64,000 nucleotides of DNA from an uncultured Terriglobales bacterium (GTDB lineage: Bacteria; Acidobacteriota; Terriglobia; Terriglobales; Acidobacteriaceae): NCBI GenBank assembly GCA_955652395.1, contig CATPBJ010000087.1:1-64000 (forward strand). Direction: 5' to 3'. The notes beneath the pieces were generated by a model. That model had not been told where the DNA came from, did not search any database, and worked only from the letters and a program-made list of their open reading frames with translations. Position 1 is the stretch's first letter. Each line of letters starts with the position of its first letter. This document shows, piece after piece, positions 38,049-48,329 of this stretch. Position numbers and translations under genes: made by a program.

Positions 38049-39443
38049 CTAGGCGCCGGATTCTGTTTTCTGGTTTCGGGAGGAGCCCTTCATGGCTTGG
38101 GAGCGCCGTCGTTTGATCTCTTCCAGCCGCTCCCGAATGCGTTTTTCCACACCTTCGTCGGTGGGCCGGTAATAGACGCGGTCGGTCAGGTTGTCGGGTA
38201 GACACTGCATGTCAGCCACTTTGTCTTCGAGATCGTGGGCGTATTGGTAACCCTGGCCATATCCCAAGACCTTCATCAATCCCGTGGGCGCGTTGCGCAG
38301 GTGGAGTGGAACCGGTTCGGCAGCGGTCCGTTCTACATCCCCCAGGATTGCACCGTAGGCAGTGTAAAGCGCATTGGACTTGGACGCCACGGACAAATAG
38401 ACTACGGCTTGTGCCAGCGCCAGGTTCCCTTCCGGCATGCCGAGAAAATCCACGGCGTCGCGAGCGGCCATGCATTGCGAAAGCGCGTTGGGATCAGCCA
38501 GGCCGATGTCCTCCACTGCCATTCGCACCACGCGGCGTGCGATGTAAAGCGGATCTTCGCCGGCTTCAAGCATTCGCCCCAGCCAGTAAAGCGCGGCGTC
38601 AGGATCGCTGTTGCGCACCGATTTGTGCAGTGCGGAAATGAGATTGTAGTGTTCTTCTCCGGCTTTGTCGTAACGCAGCACCCGCTTTTGCAGGGCGTCC
38701 TGGACGAGTTCGTCGGAAATTTCAGCGCCCGCTTCGTTGCCGTCTTTGTTGTCAACTCGGCCGAGGGCGAGCGAGGCGGCGACTTCCAGCACGTTGTAGG
38801 CGCTGCGGGCGTCGCCGCTGGAATAGGCGGCAATTTTCTTCAGGACATCGTCAGAGGCCCGCAGCTTCATCGCGCCCAGACCTCGTTCTCCATCAGTTAG
38901 CGCGCGCTTCAGCAGCTCGACGATCTGGTCCTCGATCAGAGGCTTGAGTACGTACACCCGGCTGCGCGAGAGCAACGCAGAAATGATTTCGAACGAAGGA
39001 TTCTCCGTCGTGGCGCCAATCAGACGGATGTTGCCTTTCTCGACATGCGGCAGGAAGGCATCCTGCTGGGCCTTGTTGAAGCGATGGATCTCATCAATGA
39101 AGACAATCGTCCGCGTGCCGTATTGCCTGGCGCGTTCGGCGTCGGCCATGACCTGTTTGATCTCCTTGATGCCGGTGAGCACGGCGGAGAACTCAACGAA
39201 CTCGGCCTTGGTGAGACGCGCGATGATCTGCGCCAGGGTAGTCTTGCCGGTTCCGGGCGGCCCCCAGAAGATAAGAGAACCGATGTCGTCCCGCTCAATC
39301 TGGGTCCGCAGCGGCTTGCCCGGGCCCACCAAATGCTCCTGGCCGACGAATTCATCCAGCGTCCGCGGACGCATGCGGTCGGCGAGGGGGCGAGTGCGGT
39401 CGCCGGGGTTATCGCCGCTCGGAATCGTTGGGAACAGGCTCAT
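38049..39443 (-). CDS. rarA: replication-associated recombination protein A (AAA ATPase)
   Basis: RPRTLDEFVGQEHLVGPGKPLR, FWGPPGTGKTTLAQII, FIDEIHRFNKAQQDAFLPHVEKG, LYWLGRMLEAGEDPLYIARRVVRMAVEDIGLADP. Confidence 0.95.
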   Translation of the reverse strand: MSLFPTIPSGDNPGDRTRPLADRMRPRTLDEFVGQEHLVGPGKPLRTQIERDDIGSLIFWGPPGTGKTTLAQIIARLTKAEFVEFSAVLTGIKEIKQVMADAERARQYGTRTIVFIDEIHRFNKAQQDAFLPHVEKGNIRLIGATTENPSFEIISALLSRSRVYVLKPLIEDQIVELLKRALTDGERGLGAMKLRASDDVLKKIAAYSSGDARSAYNVLEVAASLALGRVDNKDGNEAGAEISDELVQDALQKRVLRYDKAGEEHYNLISALHKSVRNSDPDAALYWLGRMLEAGEDPLYIARRVVRMAVEDIGLADPNALSQCMAARDAVDFLGMPEGNLALAQAVVYLSVASKSNALYTAYGAILGDVERTAAEPVPLHLRNAPTGLMKVLGYGQGYQYAHDLEDKVADMQCLPDNLTDRVYYRPTDEGVEKRIRERLEEIKRRRSQAMKGSSRNQKTESGA

Positions 39444-39457
39444 CTAAAACTCTTTCA

Positions 39458-39542
39458 CCACGGAGTCACGGAGGCACAGAGAGAACCTAAGGAATTTCCT
39501 AAGAACTCTCGCGTTCTCCGTGCCTCTGTGCCTCCGTGGTGA
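39458..39542. repeat. dispersed-type inverted repeat CACCACGGAGtCACGGAGGCACAGAGA...CTCCGTGCCTCTGTGCCTCCGTGGTG
   Basis: Inverted arms read directly in the intergenic space. Confidence 0.6.
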
Positions 39543-39548
39543 TGACGG

Positions 39549-40382
39549 TCACTTCCGTTGCCTCATCACTTCATACAGTACGATGCTCGCGGCCACCCCG
39601 GCATTGAGCGACTCCACCTGCGGCGCCTGCGGGATGGCCACGACCTCGTCCATTTCTTTGATCAGGTCCCGCGACAATCCTGCTCCTTCGCTGCCGATAA
39701 AGATAGCCAGCGGCCCCGACAGTTTGGCCTGATCAAGCGGAGTACCCTTGTGCGACGCCGTGGCCACCATCCGCAAGCCCTGTTCTTTCATCAGGGCAAG
39801 CGCATCGGACAGTTTTGCCCGTGCCACCGGTAGCCGGAATACCGAACCCGCCGAGGCCCGCACGACTTTGGGATTGAACGGGCTCACGGTGCCCTCTCCC
39901 AGCACGACGCCACCGGCTCCAAAGGCTTCGGCCGAACGCAGAATTGTTCCCAGATTTCCCGGGTCCTGCACTCCGGCGACGACCAGCAGCGGCCCGGCTT
40001 TAGATTTGGCCAGCGCCTCTTCGAGCGGGAGTTCCTTCCAGCGCGCCAGTGCCGCCACTCCCTGCGGTGCATAGCTGGGGACAGCTCCGGAAAATAGCTT
40101 GTCGGGCAGCAGCAGTGTTTCGACCTGAGCGCCGAGTTGCGATAGCAGTCGCTCAGCTCGGGTGGCCGTCGACTCGCTGAAGAAGACCGCCCGAAGCCGC
40201 AGGCCGCTGCGAATGGCCTCTTCCAGAATGCGGAAGCCTTCAATGGCGCAATAGCCGTCGGAGGTAAGCTCGCCGCGGGAAAAGGCCCGGCGCAGCTCTT
40301 TGACCAGGGCATTGTGCCGTCCCTCGACGCGGCGCAAACGGGTATTCGGATCCCGTTCGCGGGTTGCTGTGGCTTTCTTCAT
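39549..40382 (-). CDS. TrmH-family (SPOUT) RNA methyltransferase
   Basis: VAGVQDPGNLGTILRSAEAFGAGGVVLGEGTVSPFNPKVVRASAGSVFRLP; FIGSEGAGLS. Confidence 0.92.
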   Translation of the reverse strand: MKKATATRERDPNTRLRRVEGRHNALVKELRRAFSRGELTSDGYCAIEGFRILEEAIRSGLRLRAVFFSESTATRAERLLSQLGAQVETLLLPDKLFSGAVPSYAPQGVAALARWKELPLEEALAKSKAGPLLVVAGVQDPGNLGTILRSAEAFGAGGVVLGEGTVSPFNPKVVRASAGSVFRLPVARAKLSDALALMKEQGLRMVATASHKGTPLDQAKLSGPLAIFIGSEGAGLSRDLIKEMDEVVAIPQAPQVESLNAGVAASIVLYEVMRQRK

Positions 40383-40500
40383 GTTCCCGTGAGTTCGCCC
40401 AAATCATACCTGTTCCTCTCGGCTTTCTGCGCTCTCCCATGTTATGTTAGCTTTCGCGATTTCAACACTTGGGGCGGGAAGGGACGACCTGGAGTGCGTG

Positions 40501-41141
40501 TAGAAATTGTCAAGATCAATTGCGATAACCCGGAGGCGTCACTCATACGCTATGCGGCGGACCAGATTCGTGCCGGCGAAGTGCTGGGCATGCCGACGGA
40601 CACGTTTTACGGATTGGCGGCCGATCCCTTCAACTTGCGCGCGGTGGACCGGGTGTACGACATCAAGTCGCGCTCCCGGCACAAGCCACTGTCGCTGCTG
40701 ATCGCCGACGTGGACCAGGCCGAACAGCTGGCGCAACCCTTGCCCGAAGAGTTCTATACTTTGGCGCGGCGCTTCTGGCCGGGACCGCTCACTGTGATCG
40801 TGAAAGCCTCGTCGCGGCTTCCTCTCAAAGTGACCGCTAACACCGGCAATGTGGCTCTGCGGATTCCCAAGGCTCCGATTCCTCTGGCCGTGGTGCAGGC
40901 GGCGCAGATTCCGATTACTGCCACTTCCGCCAACCTGAGCGGCGAATCTGAGTGCACCACCGCGGTGGCGGTCCGCGATCAGCTCCAGAACCGCATCGCG
41001 ATCATCATCGATGGCGGCCCTTCGCCTCGTGAAGTGGCTTCGACGATCGTTGACCTCACCGACGAAGAAGCACGCTGGCGCATCATGCGAGAAGGCGCCA
41101 TCCCGGCCCAGGAGATTTCCGAGTTTTTCGCGCAAGGATGA
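40501..41141 (+). CDS. Sua5/YciO/YrdC threonylcarbamoyl-AMP synthase-type protein
   Basis: GEVLGMPTDTFYGLAADPFNLRAVDRVYDIKSRSRHKPLSLLIAD, TATSANLSGE; start codon approximate. Confidence 0.9.
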
Positions 41142-41752
41142 ACCCGGCAGCCGAGCGGCGGCCTAACCCCTGGCCCTTGTGGGTTGTGGCGCTGGTTGCG
41201 ACCGCGGGCGCGGCCTTTCTCGCGATCACCAGCGTCCGCATCGTGCACGAAGCCGGCTTCCAGGAAGTGCATCCCGCCGACGCCATCATCGTCTTCGGCG
41301 CAGCTGAATATGCGGGACGCCCGTCTCCCGTCTTCCGCGCCCGGTTGGATCACGCCTACGACCTGTTCGAACGCGGTGTCGCCCCTGTGGTCATCACGAC
41401 TGGTGGATCAGGCGCCGACCCCACTTTCAGCGAAGGCGGAGTGGGCCACGACTACCTGATGCACCGTGGCATTCCCGAGTCCAAAATGATCGCTGAGACC
41501 CAGGGCTCCGACACCGCATCGTCCTCCGAACGCGTTGCCGTAATTATGAGGACCAACCGGATGCGCAGTTGTGTGGCAGTCAGCGACGCCTACCATGTGT
41601 TCCGCATCCGCAAATTGCTGGAGCATGAAGGAGTGCAGGTGTACGTGGCGCCTCGACCAGACTCTCGTCCGCGGTCGGCATGGCAACGAGCATTAGCGGT
41701 GCTGCGCGAAGCTGCCAGTTATATGCTGTGGAAGCTGAATATTCCGGCATAG
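41138..41752 (+). CDS. YdcF/DUF218 family membrane-anchored protein
   Basis: N-terminal TM; ADAIIVFGAAEYAGRPSPVFRARLDHAYDLFERG...VITTGG. Confidence 0.85.
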   Translation: MNPAAERRPNPWPLWVVALVATAGAAFLAITSVRIVHEAGFQEVHPADAIIVFGAAEYAGRPSPVFRARLDHAYDLFERGVAPVVITTGGSGADPTFSEGGVGHDYLMHRGIPESKMIAETQGSDTASSSERVAVIMRTNRMRSCVAVSDAYHVFRIRKLLEHEGVQVYVAPRPDSRPRSAWQRALAVLREAASYMLWKLNIPA

Positions 41753-41756
41753 CTGC

Positions 41757-41957
41757 ATGTCATCCTGAGTGGAGTGGAAAGTTCGCAAAGCGAACCTTCC
41801 GTGGAGTCGAAGGCGGAATTGAAAATCTTAGGAATTCAGGTTCTGAGGGTCGACGGAGCAAGCAGGACGCGCACCCGCGCGATCAATATGCTCCGAGGGG
41901 TCCTTCGACTCCGAGACTGCTTCGCGAAGCGAAGCAGCTTCTCCGCTCAAGATGACA
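41757..41957. mobile_element. ~200 bp MITE-like repeat with inverted ends (TGTCATCCTGAG..GGAGTCGAAGG / CCTTCGACTCC..CTCAAGATGACA)
   Basis: Inverted ends read directly; related CATGTCCTGAGCGAAGTCGAAAG occurs at ~61.54 kb. Confidence 0.55.
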
Positions 41958-42480
41958 ACCATCCCATCTTCTTCCTCAGCTCGGTGATGTGGGCCACGTG
42001 GTGCCGTCCGTGCCAGGAATACAACGCCAGGTTCTTTTCCAGCGGCACGATTCCCAGCTCGGGATGATTGAACGCGCGCTTCCACTCCTGCGCTTGGAGC
42101 GAGCGCAAGAGGCGCACCCATCGGTTGTGCAGAGAGTCGAGCAGCGACAGCGAAACTTCCAACGGCGTGGACTCGACATCCGGCAGGTTCGCCCAGCGAT
42201 CCTCCATATACGGCTTGATCGTCGGCGCATCCTCCGTCAGCGCCAGTTTGAAGCGGATGTAGGCGTTCATGTGGCTCTCCGGCACATGGTGGACGACTTG
42301 CCGCACCGTCCATCCGCCATCGCGGTAGGGAGTTTCGATCTGCTGTGGCGAAAGCCCGTGCACCGCCGCCCGCAAAGCAGCCGGAGTCTGCTCGATATCA
42401 TTGATGAATTTCTGACGCTGTTCTTCGTCCGGCACACCGTCAAAGATAAATTTTCCGATGGGATAACGGGGATCGCTCAT
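41947..42480 (-). CDS. DinB/YfiT-like putative metal-dependent hydrolase
   Basis: YRDGGWTVRQVVHHVPESHMNAYIRFKLALTED..., WHGRHHVAHI. Confidence 0.88.
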   Translation of the reverse strand: MSDPRYPIGKFIFDGVPDEEQRQKFINDIEQTPAALRAAVHGLSPQQIETPYRDGGWTVRQVVHHVPESHMNAYIRFKLALTEDAPTIKPYMEDRWANLPDVESTPLEVSLSLLDSLHNRWVRLLRSLQAQEWKRAFNHPELGIVPLEKNLALYSWHGRHHVAHITELRKKMGWLSS

Positions 42481-42653
42481 TTTTCTCTCCATCACCATAC
42501 GCTCATCACAACATGGCGAGAACAGGAAACGCGAAAAGCTGCGGAAAAGCCATGAATAACGACCGGCAGAGCTAAATTTCTGAGACAGATGTTGTTTAAG
42601 GGTGTGTTGGTTGGCTCACAACCTATAAACGCGGCGCTTAGAAATTCAGTTTG

Positions 42654-43421
42654 CTATCTCACCAGCGCGAGAATCCGCACTGGAGCCGTTGAGCCTCCCG
42701 CCACTTTCACGGGAGCCACCATGGCGACGGCACCGTTGGCGGGCATGCGGTCAAGGTTGGCCACATTGGTCAGAAGATAAAGCCCGTGCTCGAGCGCATA
42801 TTGATCCACGGCGGATTTTCTGGCCGAGCCGCGATCCAGATTGGCAGTATCGATGCCCAGCCCGAGAGCATTGCGCCCTTCGGCGAGGAAGCGGGCTGCG
42901 TCCTCGGAGTATCCGGGAAAGTGCGTGCTGCCTTTGGCATCGGCATTGCGGTAGTTTCTGATGGAGTTCCAGCGCGAGCCCCATCCCGTACGCGCCATTA
43001 CGACCGCCCCCAGCGGGATCTGCCCGTTGGTTTGCTCCCAGCGTGCGATGTCCTGCACAGAAATCTCATAGTCGGGGTTGCTCTTTGCGCTGGCGCTGAC
43101 ATCGAGCACTACCAGCGGCCCAATTAGACGGCCAGCTGGAATCTGATCGACTGTCCACATGCCAGAACGCAAACGGGCAGGAGCATCGATGCGGGTAGCA
43201 AATTGTTCGGACGCCTCTGACGTCGTCTTTTCTGACCACGCCACGGTTTCGAGCCGATAGCCGGTTGTCTGCACCTTTTCTAAACTGCTCGCCGGCAACG
43301 AATGCGTAAGGTCCATAACCTCGCGGAAGCCACCCGGCTGGGTCGTCTCCGGACGCTGTTGGGCGAAAAGGAACAGTGCCAGCGCCAGCACAGAACCGAT
43401 AACAAACGTCTGAATCTTCAT
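42654..43421 (-). CDS. cyclase family protein (kynurenine formamidase-like)
   Basis: EVMDLTHSLPAS, VVMARTGWGSRW, HFPGYSEDAARFLAE, GLGIDTANLD. Confidence 0.82.
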   Translation of the reverse strand: MKIQTFVIGSVLALALFLFAQQRPETTQPGGFREVMDLTHSLPASSLEKVQTTGYRLETVAWSEKTTSEASEQFATRIDAPARLRSGMWTVDQIPAGRLIGPLVVLDVSASAKSNPDYEISVQDIARWEQTNGQIPLGAVVMARTGWGSRWNSIRNYRNADAKGSTHFPGYSEDAARFLAEGRNALGLGIDTANLDRGSARKSAVDQYALEHGLYLLTNVANLDRMPANGAVAMVAPVKVAGGSTAPVRILALVR

Positions 43422-43607
43422 TAACTGCTAAACGTCTTTCGTTGCTTTTCGGGCTTCGTCGGGAAACTCTGGAAACCCAGATAAAGCAGTAGATGCGAGC
43501 ACCATCGGGCGAAGATGCTCTTTAAGATTCTCGCCCCGACGGTCACCTCCAGCAAGGCCCATAAGTACATGACCTGCCGGGGTAAATCGCGGAATATGCG
43601 GGCGAAC

Positions 43608-44366
43608 TCACAGCCAGAACGCAGCCAGCGCTGCAACCAGGGTACCCAGGAAGTTTACCGAGTCGTTATTAACCATATTGCGCCTCTCCAGCCAGGCGCC
43701 CAGAAAACTATCCACCACCATGCCCAGGATAGCGGCGCCCGCCGAGACCACCAGCCACTGTCGGGGTAACAATCCACCGAGAACACAGATGGAACTCACG
43801 ATTCCGGCAGCGCCGACTCCAGCCAGGGTTCCGACCAGGCTCACCGCGCCATCGGTCCCCGGCGGGACGGAACGCCAAGTGGTAATCAGACGAGCTTTTT
43901 CGCCGAAAGCCTCGCCCAGTTCGCTGGAAACCGTGTCGGCTGCGGCCTCGGAAAGTGCCGCCGCCATGGCAAGCAGGAAGAGTGTGCGGTTAGGGCTGAG
44001 GACGGAAAATACGGCACAGGCCGTGGCTACGCCAAGATTGGCCAGAACCTGGGATGCCTTCCGTCCGTCCTGGCGTTCCGCGACCCCTAACTTCTGTTTT
44101 CGCTGATAGCCCAGGCGGGTTGTGATCCAGGCCAGCGCGAAAACAGTGATCAGCGCCGCAAAAGCCCCCGGACCTCCGCACAAATAGAGTATGAGACAGC
44201 TGACGGCTCCCGTTAGAGCGCCTGAGTTCGTGACTCCACGCATCTGGCGGGCGAGCAAGGTGAAGGCAAGAGTTAGTAGACTTGCGACGGCCCATCGTCC
44301 CTGGAGGACGGTCAAATCGCTGAGTTGAAAGAGGTCATACACATCGGTCACGATAAATGGTGCCAT
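43608..44366 (-). CDS. DUF92 family integral membrane protein
   Basis: RQMRGVTNSGALTGAV, AAALSEAAADTVSSELGEAFG, DGAVSLVGTLAG. Confidence 0.85.
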   Translation of the reverse strand: MAPFIVTDVYDLFQLSDLTVLQGRWAVASLLTLAFTLLARQMRGVTNSGALTGAVSCLILYLCGGPGAFAALITVFALAWITTRLGYQRKQKLGVAERQDGRKASQVLANLGVATACAVFSVLSPNRTLFLLAMAAALSEAAADTVSSELGEAFGEKARLITTWRSVPPGTDGAVSLVGTLAGVGAAGIVSSICVLGGLLPRQWLVVSAGAAILGMVVDSFLGAWLERRNMVNNDSVNFLGTLVAALAAFWL

Positions 44367-44535
44367 TCTCCAACCAAGACTCGGGTTCTCCTCCACAAGG
44401 AATAGTGTAGCTCTCTTGGCCGTACTACAGATAGGGCTTGGTCTTCGGATTACCAGCATCTTCGATCTGCATCAAAGTCACCTGAGTAGTCTAAACTGCA
44501 CTACGCTTGCGGCTTTTCCGGTTCGGGGTGAACTT

Positions 44536-45369
44536 ATGGCTGCCTCTGTTTGGTCGGGATATCTTACTTTCGGCTTGATCTCCATGCCGGTGCGTCTTTT
44601 CTCCGGCGCACGCAGCAGCGGCATCTCCTTCAACATGTTGCATCGCGACGACCTGCAGAGGGTCAAGCAGCAATATTACTGTCCCGCCGACAATCGGGTG
44701 GTAGAGCGCAGTGAAATCGTAAAGGGCTACGAATTCCGCAAAGACGAATATGTAGTGATCGAGCCCGAAGAGATCAAGAAAATCGAGCCGCAAACCGCCA
44801 AGACCATGGAGATCTTGGAGTTCGTGAAATCCAACGAAGTCGATCCGGTGTTTTTCGAATCGTCGTACTACATGTTGCCGGAAGAGGCGGGGCGCAGGCC
44901 TTACGGGCTGCTGACCAAGGCCCTGGAAGAGAGCGAGTACGTCGCCATCGCCAAGTTGACGATGCACAATCGCGAGTACACCGTGTTTTTGCGTCCGCAC
45001 GAAGGCGGACTCATGCTCCACACCATGTACTACGCCGAGGAAGTTCGCCAGGTGGAAGGCTTCGGCGCACCCGATGTCGAACTGAAAGAAGCAGAAGTCA
45101 AAGTCGCTCACCAGCTGATCGAGGCACTGGCCGCCGAGTGGGACCCCGAGAAATATCACGACACTTTTCAGGAGAATGTGAAAAAGCTCATCGAGACCAA
45201 ACTGGAGGGCGGCAAGATCACTGAAGTGGAGAAGCCAAAGAAACTCGCCCCGGTCGTCGACCTGATGGCCGCCCTCAAACAAAGCCTCGCCGAGATGGAA
45301 GGGAAAAAGAAGCCGGCTGCGCCCGCGCGGGAAGCGACTTCGGGGAAACGGTCAAGAGGCAAGGCGTAG
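44536..45369 (+). CDS. ku: Ku protein (non-homologous end joining)
   Basis: WSGYLTFGLISMPVRLFSGARSSGISFNMLHRDD, RKDEYVVIEPEEIKKI, SSYYMLPEEAGRRPYGLLTKAL. Confidence 0.95.
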   Translation: MAASVWSGYLTFGLISMPVRLFSGARSSGISFNMLHRDDLQRVKQQYYCPADNRVVERSEIVKGYEFRKDEYVVIEPEEIKKIEPQTAKTMEILEFVKSNEVDPVFFESSYYMLPEEAGRRPYGLLTKALEESEYVAIAKLTMHNREYTVFLRPHEGGLMLHTMYYAEEVRQVEGFGAPDVELKEAEVKVAHQLIEALAAEWDPEKYHDTFQENVKKLIETKLEGGKITEVEKPKKLAPVVDLMAALKQSLAEMEGKKKPAAPAREATSGKRSRGKA

Positions 45370-45654
45370 AAGCAATCAGCACTCAGCACTCGGCAGTTAG
45401 CACTCGGCAGTTAGAGGCCCATACTTTCCACTCACTCTCGCCACTTTTGCGGCTGAATTGCTGGAAAAATAATTTCGGGTCAATTCCTGAGAGCAGCCTT
45501 TCTCCAACTGGTGGGCATCAGATTGGAAGGGCCAAAAGCCCAGCGCTAACTGCTCATTGCTTGCGCGCCTCGCTGGCGCATCTCCCAACCAACCATTAAA
45601 ATGGAAACTCTTTCCGGAACATTGTGAGTGCATGGACGGTTCTGTAGGGGTGCG

Positions 45655-47229
45655 ATGAAATTTTGGCGTGTGGCCCGCGTACTGGGCATTCTGACTCTTG
45701 GACTGATTGGCATCAGCTGCGGAGACCAATACCGTCCTGTTGCCATTCCCATTGTCCCGCCTCCGCCCAATCCCCAGGCCGTTCACTTCGTCCTGGTGTT
45801 TAGCGTCAACGGTGCGAATGACCCGGGCGCCAGCAGCCGTCTGGATGTTTCCGGCGACACCAATATCGGCGTTGCTCAACTCGGGCTGGGCCCGGCCCAC
45901 GCCACGCTGACCTCGAACGGCGCCCGGGTGTTCGCCGTGAACACCCGCGAAGACTCGGTTTCGTCTTATTCCCCGACACCCGGATCGACGGCCACATCGG
46001 TGGCAACGACATCTCTTCCCGCAGGTTCGAGCCCGGTATTTGCCCATACCACGGAAAGCGGCACGGTTTACGTCGCGAATTTCGGGAACAAGACGGTCGC
46101 AGCGATCTCGACCACCACCAACGTTGTGTTAAACCCGCTGATTACAGTGGGCACTAATCCGGTCGCCCTGGCGGAGACTCCGGACCAGAGGAAACTCTAC
46201 GCAGTCAATCAGGGCGATGGTACCGTGACCGCCATCAGCGTGGTGGACCGGACCGTAACCCAGACCATCGCCACCGGGACCACCGGGACCACCCCGGTTT
46301 GGGCCGTGGCACGCTCCGACAGTGCAAGGATTTACGTGCTCAACAACGGGAGTGGCACCGTATCCGCGATTGACACCGTGGCCGACACGTTATTGAGCTC
46401 GGTACCCGTGGGCGCAGGCGCGAATTACATGGTGTATGACAACAAGCTGAATCGCCTCTACGTCACCAATCCGACTGCCAACACCGTTACCGCTCTGAAT
46501 GTTTCGTCGGACCCGCCGACTGTCCTGTTTGCAACGCCTGTTGCTTCCGGCCCGGTGACCGTGGCCGTGCTGCCTGATGGCAGTCGGGCTTACGCGGTGA
46601 GTTCTACAAAGATCCCACCCTGCACTTCTAATCCCGGGGATACGCAGCTTTGCATCAACTCCTCGGTCACCGTCATCAACGCCAGCGACGGAAGCATCCG
46701 GAAGGCGATTCCTCTCGAGCCCACGATTAGCATTTCGGCGGCGTTGCAAACCGGCTCCAGTACCACCTACACCTACACTCTGACTTCTGGTCCCGCCCTA
46801 CGGCCGGGAATGGAAATGGTAGTCTCGGGCATGGCAGACCCCGGGAACAACGGAACATTTACTATTGCAGCGGCAAACGCGGGAATATTCACGGTCGTCA
46901 ATGGCCCTGGAACCACGGCGAGCAGTCAGAGCGGGACTGGGGCCGTCGTGGTCGAGATTTCTACGGCCAGCCCGACCGGTTGCGACATCAGTGGCCTGGG
47001 CGTCCCGGCGGGCGTACTGGGCGGAGTGCGCTTCCGCTTTTCTGCTGCTGCTTCGGCCGATAGTACGAAAGTGTTTGCAGGGAAGTGCGATTCGGGGAGT
47101 ACCGCAGTCATTCGCACTTCCGATGACACTCCGGTGCTCGACATGCCCGCACCTTTGGGCGCGGTGACCCCACCCAACGGCGGAAATGCCTTGCCGCAAA
47201 ACCCCGTGTTCCTCCTGGCAGGACCCTAA
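45655..47229 (+). CDS. YncE-like beta-propeller lipoprotein
   Basis: LTLGLIGISCGD lipobox; repeated TVYVANFGNKTVAAISTTTNVV, KLYAVNQGDGTVTAISVVDRTV, RIYVLNNGSGTVSAIDTVADTL blades. Confidence 0.85.
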   Translation: MKFWRVARVLGILTLGLIGISCGDQYRPVAIPIVPPPPNPQAVHFVLVFSVNGANDPGASSRLDVSGDTNIGVAQLGLGPAHATLTSNGARVFAVNTREDSVSSYSPTPGSTATSVATTSLPAGSSPVFAHTTESGTVYVANFGNKTVAAISTTTNVVLNPLITVGTNPVALAETPDQRKLYAVNQGDGTVTAISVVDRTVTQTIATGTTGTTPVWAVARSDSARIYVLNNGSGTVSAIDTVADTLLSSVPVGAGANYMVYDNKLNRLYVTNPTANTVTALNVSSDPPTVLFATPVASGPVTVAVLPDGSRAYAVSSTKIPPCTSNPGDTQLCINSSVTVINASDGSIRKAIPLEPTISISAALQTGSSTTYTYTLTSGPALRPGMEMVVSGMADPGNNGTFTIAAANAGIFTVVNGPGTTASSQSGTGAVVVEISTASPTGCDISGLGVPAGVLGGVRFRFSAAASADSTKVFAGKCDSGSTAVIRTSDDTPVLDMPAPLGAVTPPNGGNALPQNPVFLLAGP

Positions 47230-47333
47230 AGCGGACCTCGGCAAAAACAAATGCTGTGAGCTTGAGGTCTGAGATTGACTTCTGGCGCGTCCGGTCTGAA
47301 GTCTGAAGTCCGAGGTCTGAAGTCCGGGGTCCG

Positions 47334-47834
47334 TTACTCGCCGGCAGCGGCCGCCAGGTCGCCGGACAACGGGACGTTGTAGCGCAGGGCGATGTTCATG
47401 AACACGCTGCCTCTGTCGGTTTCGCAGCAAATCACCAGGGCTTCAGTGTCTTCAGTGCTGATGGGACCGTGTTCGGAGGTGTGCAGAACCGGGGGATGCA
47501 CGCGGAAATGGAAACCCTGGTCGTTCAGGGTGGTGACGGCATTTCCCGTCACTTGATTGGCCAACTCACAGACCGTTTCCCGCACCAGGTCGTCGGACTC
47601 GGGCAGATCGGCGCCGGCAAAATGGCTGGCTACCCGCAGGGCGGTCTCCGGATCGAGGTCGAACACAATTCGGCCCTCAATGTCGCCGGTGATCGCAACC
47701 AGTGCGGCCACGCCTTTGCGCCGGTACGCCTCCTGCTCCATGCTCAGGTTCCCAATGGACATGGGAGACTGTAGGCCCTGGGCCAGGACGGCATCCGCCG
47801 CGTTGATAAACGGCTGGATCAACTTCATCTTCAT
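47334..47834 (-). CDS. CheX-like chemotaxis phosphatase
   Basis: FINAADAVLAQ...GDIEGRIVFDLDPETALRVASHFAG...VCELANQVTGNAVTTLNDQG. Confidence 0.85.
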   Translation of the reverse strand: MKMKLIQPFINAADAVLAQGLQSPMSIGNLSMEQEAYRRKGVAALVAITGDIEGRIVFDLDPETALRVASHFAGADLPESDDLVRETVCELANQVTGNAVTTLNDQGFHFRVHPPVLHTSEHGPISTEDTEALVICCETDRGSVFMNIALRYNVPLSGDLAAAAGE

Positions 47835-47837
47835 AAA

Positions 47838-48278
47838 TCAGGCTCCCGCGCCTGCGGCATGGGCCACGGCCCCATCCTCGCCCAGCACGTACTTGATCAC
47901 TTCATACAGAACTTCCGGTTTGACCGGCTTCTGCACAAAGTGACGAGCTCCGCGCTGCAGCGCCGCCACGATGTTTTCCTGATAACCGACGGAAGACACC
48001 ATGACGATCCGCGCCTCTGGATGCTGGGCCACGATCTTTTCGGCCGCCTCGATCCCTTCCATCTGCGGCATGGTGATGTCCATGAGCACGATGTCGGGAT
48101 TGGTGCGATCGTATTCGGTAATGGCGGTCATGCCATCGCCGGCCTCACCCGCCACCTGGCCGCCAAAGGTCTCTACGATGCGAGCCAGGTTCTTGCGGGC
48201 GAAGACGGAATCGTCTACCATCAGGTAGCGGACCGGTTGACCGTCCTTGCTGCGTTTTAGCGATGCAAACTGCTCCAT
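47838..48278 (-). CDS. cheY: chemotaxis response regulator
   Basis: RYLMVDDSVFARKNL, PDIVLMDITMPQMEGIEAAE, HFVQKPVKPE. Confidence 0.92.
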   Translation of the reverse strand: MEQFASLKRSKDGQPVRYLMVDDSVFARKNLARIVETFGGQVAGEAGDGMTAITEYDRTNPDIVLMDITMPQMEGIEAAEKIVAQHPEARIVMVSSVGYQENIVAALQRGARHFVQKPVKPEVLYEVIKYVLGEDGAVAHAAGAGA

Positions 48279-48329
48279 AAATCCTCCTACCTTATCTGCA
48301 AAAATCAAACCTAAACCGTCAGTCCAAAA

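Noticed and set aside
39458-39542. Novel regulatory hairpin after rarA
   Set aside because: The CACGGAGGCACAGAG-type words look like a common dispersed repeat in related genomes; nothing locus-specific.
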